Positions 24,801 to 36,800 of a stretch of 64,000 nucleotides of DNA are shown here, piece after piece. The stretch comes from Symbiodinium sp. CCMP2592 (lineage: Eukaryota > Sar > Dinophyceae > Suessiales > Symbiodiniaceae), in assembly GCA_905221615.1 (NCBI GenBank), contig CAJNDT010000587.1, positions 62,001-126,000 of the forward strand, written 5' to 3'. The position numbers and the translations under genes were made by a program. Position 1 is the first letter of the stretch. Every line of letters begins with the position of its first letter. The notes below the pieces were generated by a model. It was given only the letters and a program-made list of their open reading frames with translations, ran no database searches and was not told the DNA's origin.

Positions 24801-27800
24801 TTCAGGCCCCTATAATGATCACATAACGTCTGCTCCTGTCCCGGTGACGACACACGCATGGGCAGTTGTCAAAACTATGGCCCCTTTTTGGGCACCCTAA
24901 ATATTAGGTGCCGTATTATATTAGGGACCCAAAAAAGGACCCTAATTTTGACGACCACCCACATACACACACACACACGCGCACACACACACACACACAA
25001 CCCGAGACTTCAACACCCTCTAGTCAAATCAAACCAAGGATCCCTCCACGACTTAGGGTATATTCCTGAATTAATTGTGGGTTTGGGAGTCCCTAAGCCG
25101 TCAACCCCAATTCACATAAACGCTGCAGGTCTAAGATCTATATGTCTATACCTTGGTTATGAGGGGCTTTGCAGTCTCTGGGAGGGTATATTCTTTCAAC
25201 GCACAGGGTTTGAGCTCTGCCTCAAGATACCCAAACTACCTTTTTTGTAGGTTCTCACTATGAACACTAATGCAGAATTCTATAGGGATCCCACTACAAA
25301 GTATAGGTTTTGGTAATTCCTCGTAGTCCTCAATCTTTGCAGTTTCGGGGAAATCTCTGGAAGAGGGCCCAGAGAGCCCAATATTTCCTTAATTAAGGAA
25401 TATAGCTTAAATCATAAAATTAAGCCCAATATAATTTAAGCCATATTCCTTAATTCCCTTATAGAGACCCTATAGATCCCTTCAAGGAGCCCTCTACGGA
25501 ACCCTTATTCCTGAATTAAGGGGTATTGGGCTCTCTGGAGGGGGCTCGCGCGCGCCTTCACGTTGCGGGTCAGACGCCCGACAGCAGCCCGTAGGTCGGT
25601 GGGAGTGGGGATCTCCTACGGTAAAAGCCAGAAAGTTGGAATATGATTATCCTAAACCATTTATGGTAAATTATAGGGTATCCTACCCTGAAACCATATT
25701 CCAACTTTCTGGATCTCCTATCGCGAAAAGGCAGACTTCCCTCTACTTACCAAGTCCCTCGACCCTCCAAGTAGCGAAGTACTGACTTCCCTTAATTCCG
25801 TTGATGATATAATTAAACCCTGCATTACCTTAAGGACCCTAGACTAGAGGAATTATGGTGTATATATATATTCCTTATAATGGGTAGTGCAGGATTTATA
25901 TCATCAACCGTAGGAGCCCTCACAGAAACCCATAAAGGATCTCATGAAGGAGCCCATAAAAGGATCTGTAAGGCTTCCTTTAAGGGGATCTACTCGGGCC
26001 TCTTCTTAGGGGATCTGTAAGGGCTCCTTTTAAGGGGATGTATTCGGTGCTTTTTAAGGGATACTGCAAAAAGGGTTCCTTGCAGGGTTCGTTCATGGGT
26101 ACACGGTAACTCTCTTCTTCAATATCCCGGCCCAAAAACGTTTTAAACTCTGCTTCAAGCTCTCCCATTGGCTATTGAAGGGAAAGGCTCCTTCTTGAGA
26201 TTTTCGGATCTGGTGGTTTTAGACTTCAAGGGTGACAACTGACCCGCCAAGGGGCTTAGACTGTTAACCAAGTATGCTCGATGGCAGAAGGTCTCGGATT
26301 CAGGGTTTCTGAACTTCTGGCTTAGCAGTCCGGAGAGTCGCGGCCCTAAACCCTAAACCCTAAACCCTAAACCCTATATCTCTCTGTCTGTGTGTGTGTG
26401 TACTGAGCTTCAGGCTGGGAGTTCGAGAATGCTTGGATTCCCCCCCTCAAAAGGGACATGTGCAGACGAATGCCTGGATTAAGCAAGGATCCCCCTGGGG
26501 TCTGATAAAGGTCTTAGGGAGACTGACAGCCTGCCCTGCAGGTTCAAGTGCTGAATTAATGAGTTGCTGGTACGTATTGGTAGTATAGTTTAGTATAGTA
26601 TAGTATAGCATAGTATAGCATAGTATAGTATCGCATAGCATAGTACAGCGCAAAAAACATTCAGAGCACGGTGATTGTGATTTGCAGCCCTGCTTAAAGC
26701 ATGAGCGGGTAGGAATGTGGGTTAAGTGATTGGGTATTCTGCTAACCCACAGCTCGAACTGAGGTACTTCCAGCTTGCTCCTGAACTACATAAGTAGTTC
26801 GCTACATGAAGGTCGCCCGAAAAAATACCACACCGCCGTAATAAGGACCCCCAAAAGAATCAGGGCTCGAAGCAATCAGCACATTGCACATGTCAGTCGA
26901 CACATTTGGGTAGTTATAATTGGGGATATAAGCGGGTTATAAGTATGGTTATCCTACTTATAACCCTACATATAACTACCTGTGAACCTCCAAGTGGGCA
27001 CTAGCCACGACAGCTCGACTCTGCATCCCCTCCACCTAGAGAAATCAGAGTAAACCGTCCACCCGAAACCCGGCACGACCGTAAATCCTTCATCAACCAC
27101 CGTAGACAGAACCCTGGAAGAAAAAAAATCATGACACCCTCAGCAAATCTTGTCACACCTTGCAAGCGTCCAACAGAAACCAACAGCAAGCCACAAACTC
27201 CTACCAAAACCATCCAGAAACCCCGTCAATATCTTATGACTCTTATGAAATCCCTCGGAAGTCTGAACCTCACAACCCTGCACCTTGAACCCTGGGACCC
27301 GAACCCGCTAAACCCTAAACAAAACAGGACAATAATACATTAAAAGCAAGATGACAAAATAATGATCAACATCAAGGTGAACAAGAGGATGATAACACCG
27401 GAAAATAGAAATCCTCATAAATACAGTCTAACACTGACTGGCAAAATAGAAATCACCAGAAATACGGTCTTCACACCAAAAAAACAGAAATCCCCACAAA
27501 TACGGTCTTCGCCCGATCTCCTCATGGTGGTACCAGATGCCCAGGTGTTCGAAGGTCAGGGGCCGGTCTAACTCCACCGTGAAGCCGCCCTCCTCTGCTT
27601 TCTTTCGAATAATCTAGTATGGTGTAGTACATGAGTATATTGTAGATATGTGAAAATCGTATGCTACAGTAAATGTTAGAATGCATTATAGTATATGCTA
27701 ATAGTATGTTAGAGTATATTAATCATGAGTTAGAGTATTGTATCGTATATCTTTGAGTCTCTTATCGGCATTGCTGTTGCCATTATGGAGGAAAACATGT

Positions 27801-30800
27801 CACTCTGAAGACTGACCCCCGACGGGACAAAGAGGAGGGAGGGCTGCTGAAATAGGCAAAGAGCAACTGTCACAAGTCGATCACGGATCGGCTAAGGTTG
27901 TTTTGGTTGAGGGCTCAACCCAGATTTAAGGAATATACCGTAGATCATATTGAGATTCCATTATGATTGAAGGTACATTCCGGTATTAAGGGATTTTGGA
28001 AGATCTGGGAAGCCATTTGCCGATTTAGGGCTTCAAAGGCCATCGTCTATACACTTTGAAACCCCTCAGCCCTCTCCAAAGGGTCCAAGGCACCAATATC
28101 ATAGCTACGTGGTTCGATACTTGGGCCCCAAAATACACATTACTCTACTATACTACACTAAACTATATCTACTATACTATACTACACTCTACTATAGCTG
28201 TACAATTACTTGGACCTTTTGGGCTCCTGTTGGTGACCCTTAACCCCTTAACCCCTAAATCCCGAACCCCCCTCAATCCCTAACTCTTCTGATAGTCCGC
28301 AACCCCTAAACCCCAACCCCTAAACCCCCAAATCTAAATCCTACAACCCTACAACCCTGGCAAGGACCAGGTGCCAGGATGTCTGCCACCTTGCGAACTT
28401 CATCCTGATGCCTGCAGACACTCTGCAGACAGAAGCTGGGGTCAGCAAGCGGGGTTTGGCCTTAGGGGTTTAGGGTTTAGGGGTTTAAGTTTAGGGTTTA
28501 GGGTGGTTTCGGGTCTAGTTTTTCAGGGTTTTAGCGTTTAAGGGAGGCTGGCAATGTCGGCGAGCAGCCTAAACATTGTCAGGTTGAGGAGTTGGGGACT
28601 ACTGGGATTTGTAATTGCACTGTGAGGATCTGAAGACCTGACATGAGGGCAAGGCTTGAAGATGGTCTAGAAAGCCGATCAGAAAACCGTATGGCACCGT
28701 CTCACTTCCTTCTAAAACCCTTCTTACCCCCGCATTTGACACCGAAAACACCTTGCAGCAGCTTGAACCCTACATCCTAAATCCAAACTTCCTTGAACAC
28801 CCAAACCCTATAGCCCTAACCCTATAGACCCTTTTCAACCACTTGGAAGCCTTGCCACACCTTCTTTCCTTCTTTCGAGTTCTGTTGAGAGCTCAGGGTT
28901 TCTGTGGCGGTTGAGGGGCTTAGGATTTCCCAGCGGGTCCAGAAACCGACGATTTCAGTGGATGAAATTTTGGGTTGGGCCCCAGGGCTTGAAATGCTTA
29001 GTAAGTAGGTTTGAGGGTTCAGCGGGCTTGGGGCTCACAAGGTCTTTGAGGGTTTTGGGTTTTAAGGCTGAAGGGTTTTGGGGGTTTAGGGCTTAGGGGT
29101 TTAGGGTTTAGGGTTTAGGGAGGCTGGGTTTGGGGGTTAGGGTTCATAGGCTTTAGGGTTTAGTGACGTGTTCTGCGCGCTCAACCAACTGTACCGCCCT
29201 TGCACACGAAACTGTGGCCGAAGACCTGTCGGAAGGCGTGATGACAATCTCGGTATCGATCTCCCAATCCACGGCCTTCCATATAGGGTGCAGGGTCTGT
29301 CAGGATTGCAGTTTTGGATATTGGTGTAGGGTTTGTGATTCTGGGGTGGCTTCTAGGATTGTCGAGCCACACATTTGAATCGTTGTGGGGCTTCTGGAAG
29401 CAACTTCCGAATAAAACACAAGAGCGGAAATTCGAATTCGGTGGATCTTGATTGTCAAGAGCCCTACGGACCTAAATGCATGAAACCGTTTCGAACATGC
29501 TCCATGCAGGAAAGCCTTCATCTCAGCAGCCGAAGAGTCGCCTAGGCTACCTATAGGCTTCATTGTAGTTCCTTCTTTTGGTTCATATTTAGGATCCTAT
29601 AGGGTGATCCCACAAAAATGAACTACAATGGAGCCTAGAGGTATAAGCTGTGCTTTCGACAGGAAGCTTTGTTTGAGCAAGCGAAGCATCGTTGACAATG
29701 TGCCCGCAATATACGGAGCCTTAGTCATTACCCATAATGTTTTGGGGGCTCCTTACTAGAATTATAGTACAATGCGTCCCCAAAACCCTATTCTAACTAT
29801 TAAGGCCCCTTTATCATAGTACCCCTATACCACCCGATGATAGATCCCTTCTAGAACCTTTGTAAGACCCCCTATTCTTACTATTAAGGCACCTACATTA
29901 CAGTACCCTTATTGCTTCCCTTATAGAACCTTTAAAGGAACCCCCAAACCCTATTCAAATTATTCATGCCCCTATATGAAACCCGTATAGATCGCTTATA
30001 GAACCCGCTTTATATAAGACCCCTTTAAAGGGAACCCTATTCTTACACTAAGCCCCATAAAGTTGGAAACCGGATTAAGGCCAAATAGTGCTGGGATTCC
30101 CTATATATGACTCTTAAGGATTGAGGCTATTGGGTTTCCAACTTTTGGGCTTCTACTGTATCACTAAGGACCCTTATAGTCCGCCCCTCGGCCTCCTCCA
30201 GTTGCAGGAACCGGGACCCTGCGGAGGCCGTACTGCTCAAACGCGTCCACGAGATGCCCGGCCTTGGAGTTTTGGGTTTTAAGGGTTTTAAGGGTTTTAG
30301 GGGTTTAGGGGTTTCAGGGGTTAGGGGTTTAGAAGGGTTTAGGGGTGTAGGTTTTGGGGGTTTAGGGTTTGGGGGTTTAGGGGTTAGTACTTGCGGTGTT
30401 TAGGATGTCTGGCTTTAGGATTCTAGGGTAGGGCTGGTGGCTTGAGGAATCTCGGCTGCGGCTCTTATGGGATCTTTTCACGTGGCATAGGGGTCTTGGG
30501 CGTTTTCCAGCCATCTAAAAAATTTTCTATGCCCAGGGATTGGGGGCTTGTAAGGGTCCATGTACCCAACTAGTATATGCTTCGGCCCTAAAGTACCTAA
30601 TACTGTTCGGGTACATGGACCCAACCCCATAGAGTCCTTGTAGAACCCTTATAGCATCCCTTAAAGGAGCCCTTAAAGGATCCCTATTTGGGTACATGGA
30701 CCCTAAGGGACGGCTCTTAGGGGGCCGAGGTCTCGAATGTTACGGCTTTAATGTTCCCGAAAACACTCGGCCTAAGGGACCATAGGCCAGAGTAAGTAGG

Positions 30801-33800
30801 GTCAGAAGTTGTAAGTGCAGGAAATTGGGTGAAGGGCGATAAAAGACTACAGTTACCTTAGTTTTATAACCCCTGTTTCTAGATTCCAGGTACCCTATAA
30901 TTATCCTTCAAGTCGGACCTCCGTCCCCCACCCCTCCAAGTTCATGAACTCTAAATATCCTGAGATCCGAAGACCACAGGGCTACACTTACACAAGTTAA
31001 GGGTCCATGGTTCTTTTGGGGGTAACGTCGTCGAAATGTGCGGCAGCACTTCGATGACTCCGTCGTGCACCGGCGCTTCTTCTTCGAGACACTCCTCTGC
31101 AGCTTCTGGAGGCTCGTGCTCTTCGAACCAATGCCTCTTGCAGCAGCTCTTCGTCGGAGTCCACTGCCTGCAGAGGTCACCTGCCATGCCGCCCGCGGAC
31201 GAAGATGCCGCCGAGGACGAAGAAGCCATTGGGGATCTATGGTAAATGGTTTAGGACAGTTTAGGATTTAGGTTTAGGGTGTTAAAGGTTTAAGGGTTTA
31301 GGGGTTTAGGGGTTGAGGGGTTGAGAGTTTAGGGTCATAGGGTTCAGGCTTTACTGGGTTTCGAGTTTATGAAGTGGCACATCGTAATCTTTTGGACCCA
31401 TAACCTGATAGACCCCTGTCTGGAACAATATAGACACTCGTATAGAACCGTAACCCTTCTACAATGCTTGTATAATAGCACACCATGGAACCTCGTATAG
31501 AAACCCTTGACAGCCTTACCCTTACAGACTTACAACGCCCTTAGGGAGTTCAGAATCCCTGGCAGAAATCCTACCAACTCCATATTATAAGGACCCCAAA
31601 ATAAGGTACCCCCTAATTTCGGAAACCCCCAAACCCTAACCCCCAAACCCTTTATAGAACCCTTATAGATCCCTTCAAGGAACCCTTCAAGGATCCCTTT
31701 AAAGGTAACCCTAATTTTCGGAAACCCCCCCACATGAATCCCAGTCTGACTGTGGCCAGGGGCTTGCCGTGGATCTCCATCCGTCCCACCAGCCTCGGAA
31801 GCAAGGAGCCACGCTTCGAGCTTAGGTCCTGCTTAGGCTTTAGGACTAAGGGTGTAGCTTTCAGGTCAAGGTGCTTTAGGTTTAGGGTGTAGGGGTTTAG
31901 GGGTTTAGGGTTTAAGGGTTTGGGGGTTTAAAGGTTTCGGACTTAAGGTTTATATGATTCTAAAGACAAAAATAGACGACCAACCGCGAATTGCCAGTCC
32001 TTGTCATATTGCCGACTTGAAAGATTGCTCGTGCCCCGTCATCCTAAACCCGCAATTTGGACCCCAATGATCCTGACTTAAACTTAAAGAGCACCACTAG
32101 CACAGCATTTGAGATCTAGTTCCGCACTGTTAGTTCATATGCTAAACAACAATCCCCTCCAACACAAACTCTTTTCCTAAACCCTAGAACCTAAACCCTT
32201 AAACCAAAAGCCCAATGAATTAACCCCAACACTCGGGCATTGCAGTCGAACAGCTTCACGGGACAGGGTTCCACATAGTGGTTTCCCCTGGCGGACAGTC
32301 GCACCTGCGAGGTTGGTTTGCAACACACTTCTAGGGTATGGGGTTCAGGGTTTAGGGTTTAGGGATTTAAGGCGTTTTATCTCAGCGTTTCCGCGATTGA
32401 AAGGCACCTTGCGGGGATGGTTCTTATATCGACGATCCTCCTGCTTCGATCCTCCTCAACTTCGGGTCTGTGGGCCCCTGGCCGACGGAACCCCCCTGCA
32501 TGCACATATTGGCCCTCAAAGGACTTGTAAATATGGTATATGCGACATCAAGGAAAACTTGTTGGGGCAGTCGGCGTGCTGGTACAGAGTCCCGAGCACA
32601 AGAGATGCCAGAATTCTGAATGATGGGACGATGGTCTATACTATAGGGGCAGGTTTTGGGGGTTCCTTACTATAAATATAGTACAAGATACCCCCAAACC
32701 CTATTCTAAGTATTAAGGCCCCTACAATATATTTTATCCCTAAAGAATGCTAAAGACTCCAAGTCCCGCCTTGGGCTGACGGCTTGATCCATTGAGTTTA
32801 GTGATCGTCTCAGGACACTTAGGGTTGTAGATAGTTGTAGCAACATTAAGCAGGTAGAGCTATAGATACCTTGCTAAAACAGTATACTCCTACTGTCCTA
32901 CGATTTGCTTATGATCCTTTCGGTAAGCCCTGTGGCCAAACATGCCGAAGCAGCCTTTGTTGGTCCGCGGGCACACGTGCCGAGGCCTGCATTGCAAGAT
33001 CTACGGACGCTTGATTCCCCTGCATTAGGCTTCAGGGTTTGGGGGATGCCCTTGCAGGCTTTGGAGTCGCGATTCTCGGGTTGTTATAGCGGTTTTCAGG
33101 TTTGAGGGTGTAGGTTTCAGGAGGTGGAACTCGAAGCCCATCATGCACCCTAAATCCTGATTTGCAAACCACCGAAGCTCCGAAGCCTACACCCGAATAC
33201 CCTCAAATAGTTGAGTATAGCCCCAAGAACGATGCAAGCAGATGTACAGCGGCTGCAAGTCCTGGCACATCATGAAGTGAGGGTACAGTGTTAGACATAT
33301 GGTCAACAGCGTTAGTGGGAAGCCGTATATATATATATATGTATGCAAAACAAATGTGTATATATATATGCACACATATCAATTTATTTATGCACTTACC
33401 AAAACCCTTTTCTGTAGGACCCTGCCTTACATATATACTCCGCACATGTATCCGGTGGCCTATGTCTGAACCCCCAAACTCCTGAACCCCAAGTCCTGAA
33501 GCCTTAAGCCCGTTTTGCAGAACAACCTGTGAACACACGACTTGGAATTAAGTGCATGTCCATGGATGCGTCTCACAGAATCCCAGTCATGCAGTCATGC
33601 AATTACTACAACTCTTGACATGGCGCAGAAAATCCTACTTATCGGGTATCATGGGGAACTCAAGATTAACCATTTTGGTAATATAGGGATTATGTAGGGG
33701 TTGTACTACCCAAAAAAGGCTAAAGGTTACCTACTCTACTACTAGGAAAGATGGCCCTAAACCCTAAACCCCTAAACCCTAAACCCCAAACCCCTAAACC

Positions 33801-36800
33801 CTTAACCCCTAAACCCGTAAACCCTAAGATGGCCTCCCAAGTTCGTCACTGCCAGCATCTTCGAACCGATGACTGGCAACTCAATCGTCTCCCAACGGTC
33901 CTGGGAGCATCGGCTTTTCCCATAACTTACCTTTGGCAGTAGGGAATGGAAGAATGGTAGTAATTGTAGTTATAGTTGCACCCCATTCTTCCATTCCCTA
34001 CTGACGAAAGGTAAGATAAGGCCCCAAAGTAGTTCCTTTTTTGGGATTACCTTATAGGATTCTAAAGATGAGCCCCAAAAAGGAACTACTTTGGGGCCTT
34101 AGGGTTAGAGCTTTGCAGCTTTGGGGGTCCGGAAGGGATGTATTTTGGATGCAGAGTGGAAGGTGAAGCTGAAGCTCTGAGATGGGTTTCCATGTCACAA
34201 GAGTTTGGTATTCAAGAGGGTTCAGGTTCAGGGCTCGAAACACTCACATACGGCTGGGCGGCGAAGTGGTCTTGTTGACACGGCTTCATGTTAGGAACCT
34301 GAAGGTACCATTTTTATGGAATGGCGTATTTTATGGCCAGGATCTTACAATAAGAAACTAAGGTAAACAACAATACACGATGTTTACGGGTCAAGGTTAA
34401 ATTAGGGCTTAGGGTTTAGGGCGCCTCTCATCTTCCACTCTGCTTGGGGTTCGGGTTTACCGTTCCGGGCTCCCGGCTACCAATCCCAAAGTCCCGTCGT
34501 AACTACACCCACAACACGATCATGAAGGCTGAACCCTAAACCGCCTAAACCTACGCCCAGCTCTTGCTTCAGAAACTCACACGAAGCCGCTATAATCAGA
34601 AAACCACAAGGAAACTGCTTCACCCCTAAACCCTAAACCCCGAACCCTAAACCCTAAACCCCACACCCGAAACCCTAAACCCTAAACCCGATACCTTAAA
34701 CCCTAAACCCTAAACCCGAAACCCGAAACCCCAAACCCCCAAATCCCCAGAACGGGAACCCTAGCATCCTAAACCGCGAAAGCTGAAACTCTGAACCCTG
34801 AAAGTGCGATCCACGCTTCCCCATGCAGCGTGATCGTCGCTTGGTGGAAGAAAGGCGCCTTGTGGGGTGTTTCTGCTCCGTTTTTTAGATTAGGGTGGTG
34901 GCTCATAGGGGGGTTTAGGATTTCGGAAGTTCCAAGACCGTTCAAAGGCCCGTTAATAGAGCCCTTATGGTCCTTTAAAATAGTGGGTACTTGGGGTATA
35001 TTAGAGGGTAGACTCTCAATTTCCCGGCCCGAAACCTGAAACCCCCAAGCCCTAAAGGCCCTAAAGGCCCGAAACCCATGTTGTAGGGTCGGCCTCCTCT
35101 GTGCCGACCATGAAGCTGCCGCCGGCGATCCAGATGTAGGTCGCATTCCTTGTGTGGGTGTAGGAGTTTAGGGGTTATAGGGTTTAGGGCTTAGGGGGTT
35201 TAGGGTTTATGGTTTACGTAGGGGGTTTAGGATTTAGGGCTCGGAGGGTTTAGGCTTAGGGTTCAGGGCTTAGGGGCGCGCCCATCCTACTTTTCGGCTT
35301 TTCGGCAGAAGTTCCCAGATGAAGGGGGCAAAGCGGTTTTAATGGTAAACCTAACTGCGCAAGTCCGGCAACCCCTGAAACCCTAAATCCTGAACTGGGT
35401 GCCCCCACAGAAGGAAGCCCCGCCAACAGCGGGAGGCAACCCCAATAATGAGAAAAAGAAGCCCCAAAGCAGGAAGGAGCCCCAGAACTCAAAGGGAACC
35501 CCCAAAACCGAGAGGTCATCCACAACTCAGACGAAAAGGACAGCCCCAAACCGAGAAGGAACTTCAAGACAAGCTAGGAGCCCTACGAATTGAACCCAGC
35601 AACTGGAAAGGAACACCAAAACTGAAATGGGAGCCGAATCTGCAAGGGAACCCACAACAAGAAGACCGTGTTTAGGCCAAGGCAAAGACAAGGCTCCAGA
35701 GCAGGGCGGGGCAGGTTTGGGGCTTACATGTCCTGTCTGAACTTGAACAGCTGGGTAATGCAGGACCGGCAATGACAACAGCAATCTCGATGGCAGCTGA
35801 CTTTCTTGCCGAACTGAATCTCAAGCTTCGAGAACAATCGTTCTACAGAACGTAGGACCATATTTAAGCGGAGTCGACAAGTTTCCAACATGATATCGAC
35901 GATAGTACACCATAAGAAAACCGAAACCCTAAACTCTAACCCTTTACCCGCAGATCAGCAAATCGGAAAACTAAGCTGAGGCGAGCGTCAATGCCAAATC
36001 GCGGCGATCGAACTCGAAGTAGCCACCTGGAGCTCCACCAATGATCCTATGACTATACCCTGAACCGAAGTCCCAAACCCTACCCGAAATCCTGAACCCT
36101 AATCCATGCAGTGAGTTCTCCGCGTGGAGGAGCGCGCAAGTGTCGCAGTGTCGCCAGTCTGCCCGCAGAGCGGACGAGGTCGTCAAACCACTGCCAGAGC
36201 GTCATGTCAAGAAAGGCGGGCAGACGACTGCGTCCGCTTAGAAGGGGCATGCCACATTGACCACCGAGTCCCACCAGCGTGTTGCGACTGCACTGCTGTG
36301 CACATGTTGTTGTTGCCCCCAAACAGCGAAGCCATGGGTTCCCTGGCCGTTTTGTTTCGGAACTGACTCTGGAGGTTCCAAAGCGGCCCGGCTCCGCCGC
36401 TGCTGGATGGCGTCCGCGGAAAGAACATCAGCTCCTCACAGGCTTGGAAGCGTACCTTCTTTGGAAACTGCACCTCGAAGAGGGAAGGTTGCAGGTAATT
36501 CGAAGCTTGGTTAAAGCTTTGGGCCAATGGTTTGGGCCTGAGCTTGACGGCATGGGTTTGGGGTTTAGGCTAACGATCGACTAAAGGTTTGGGGTATGGG
36601 GTACAGATGCTCCATCAGCCAGGGGCATTGGGATCTCTGGGTGGGTGTGCTTCCTGAGACGTTCAGGGCCAGGAAGCCGCGAGCCCAATCTCCAACCAAA
36701 AACATGGGGTCTTAATGAAGGGAGTAAGGTTTGTTGAAGGGTTCCTTGCAAGGCTTACTGTAAGGGTTCTGCATGGGTGTACGGGCCTGGATAATTAAAA

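Noticed and set aside
35395-35784. Lys/Pro/Thr-rich ORFs
   Set aside because: Derived from a degenerate purine-rich minisatellite with no codon bias.
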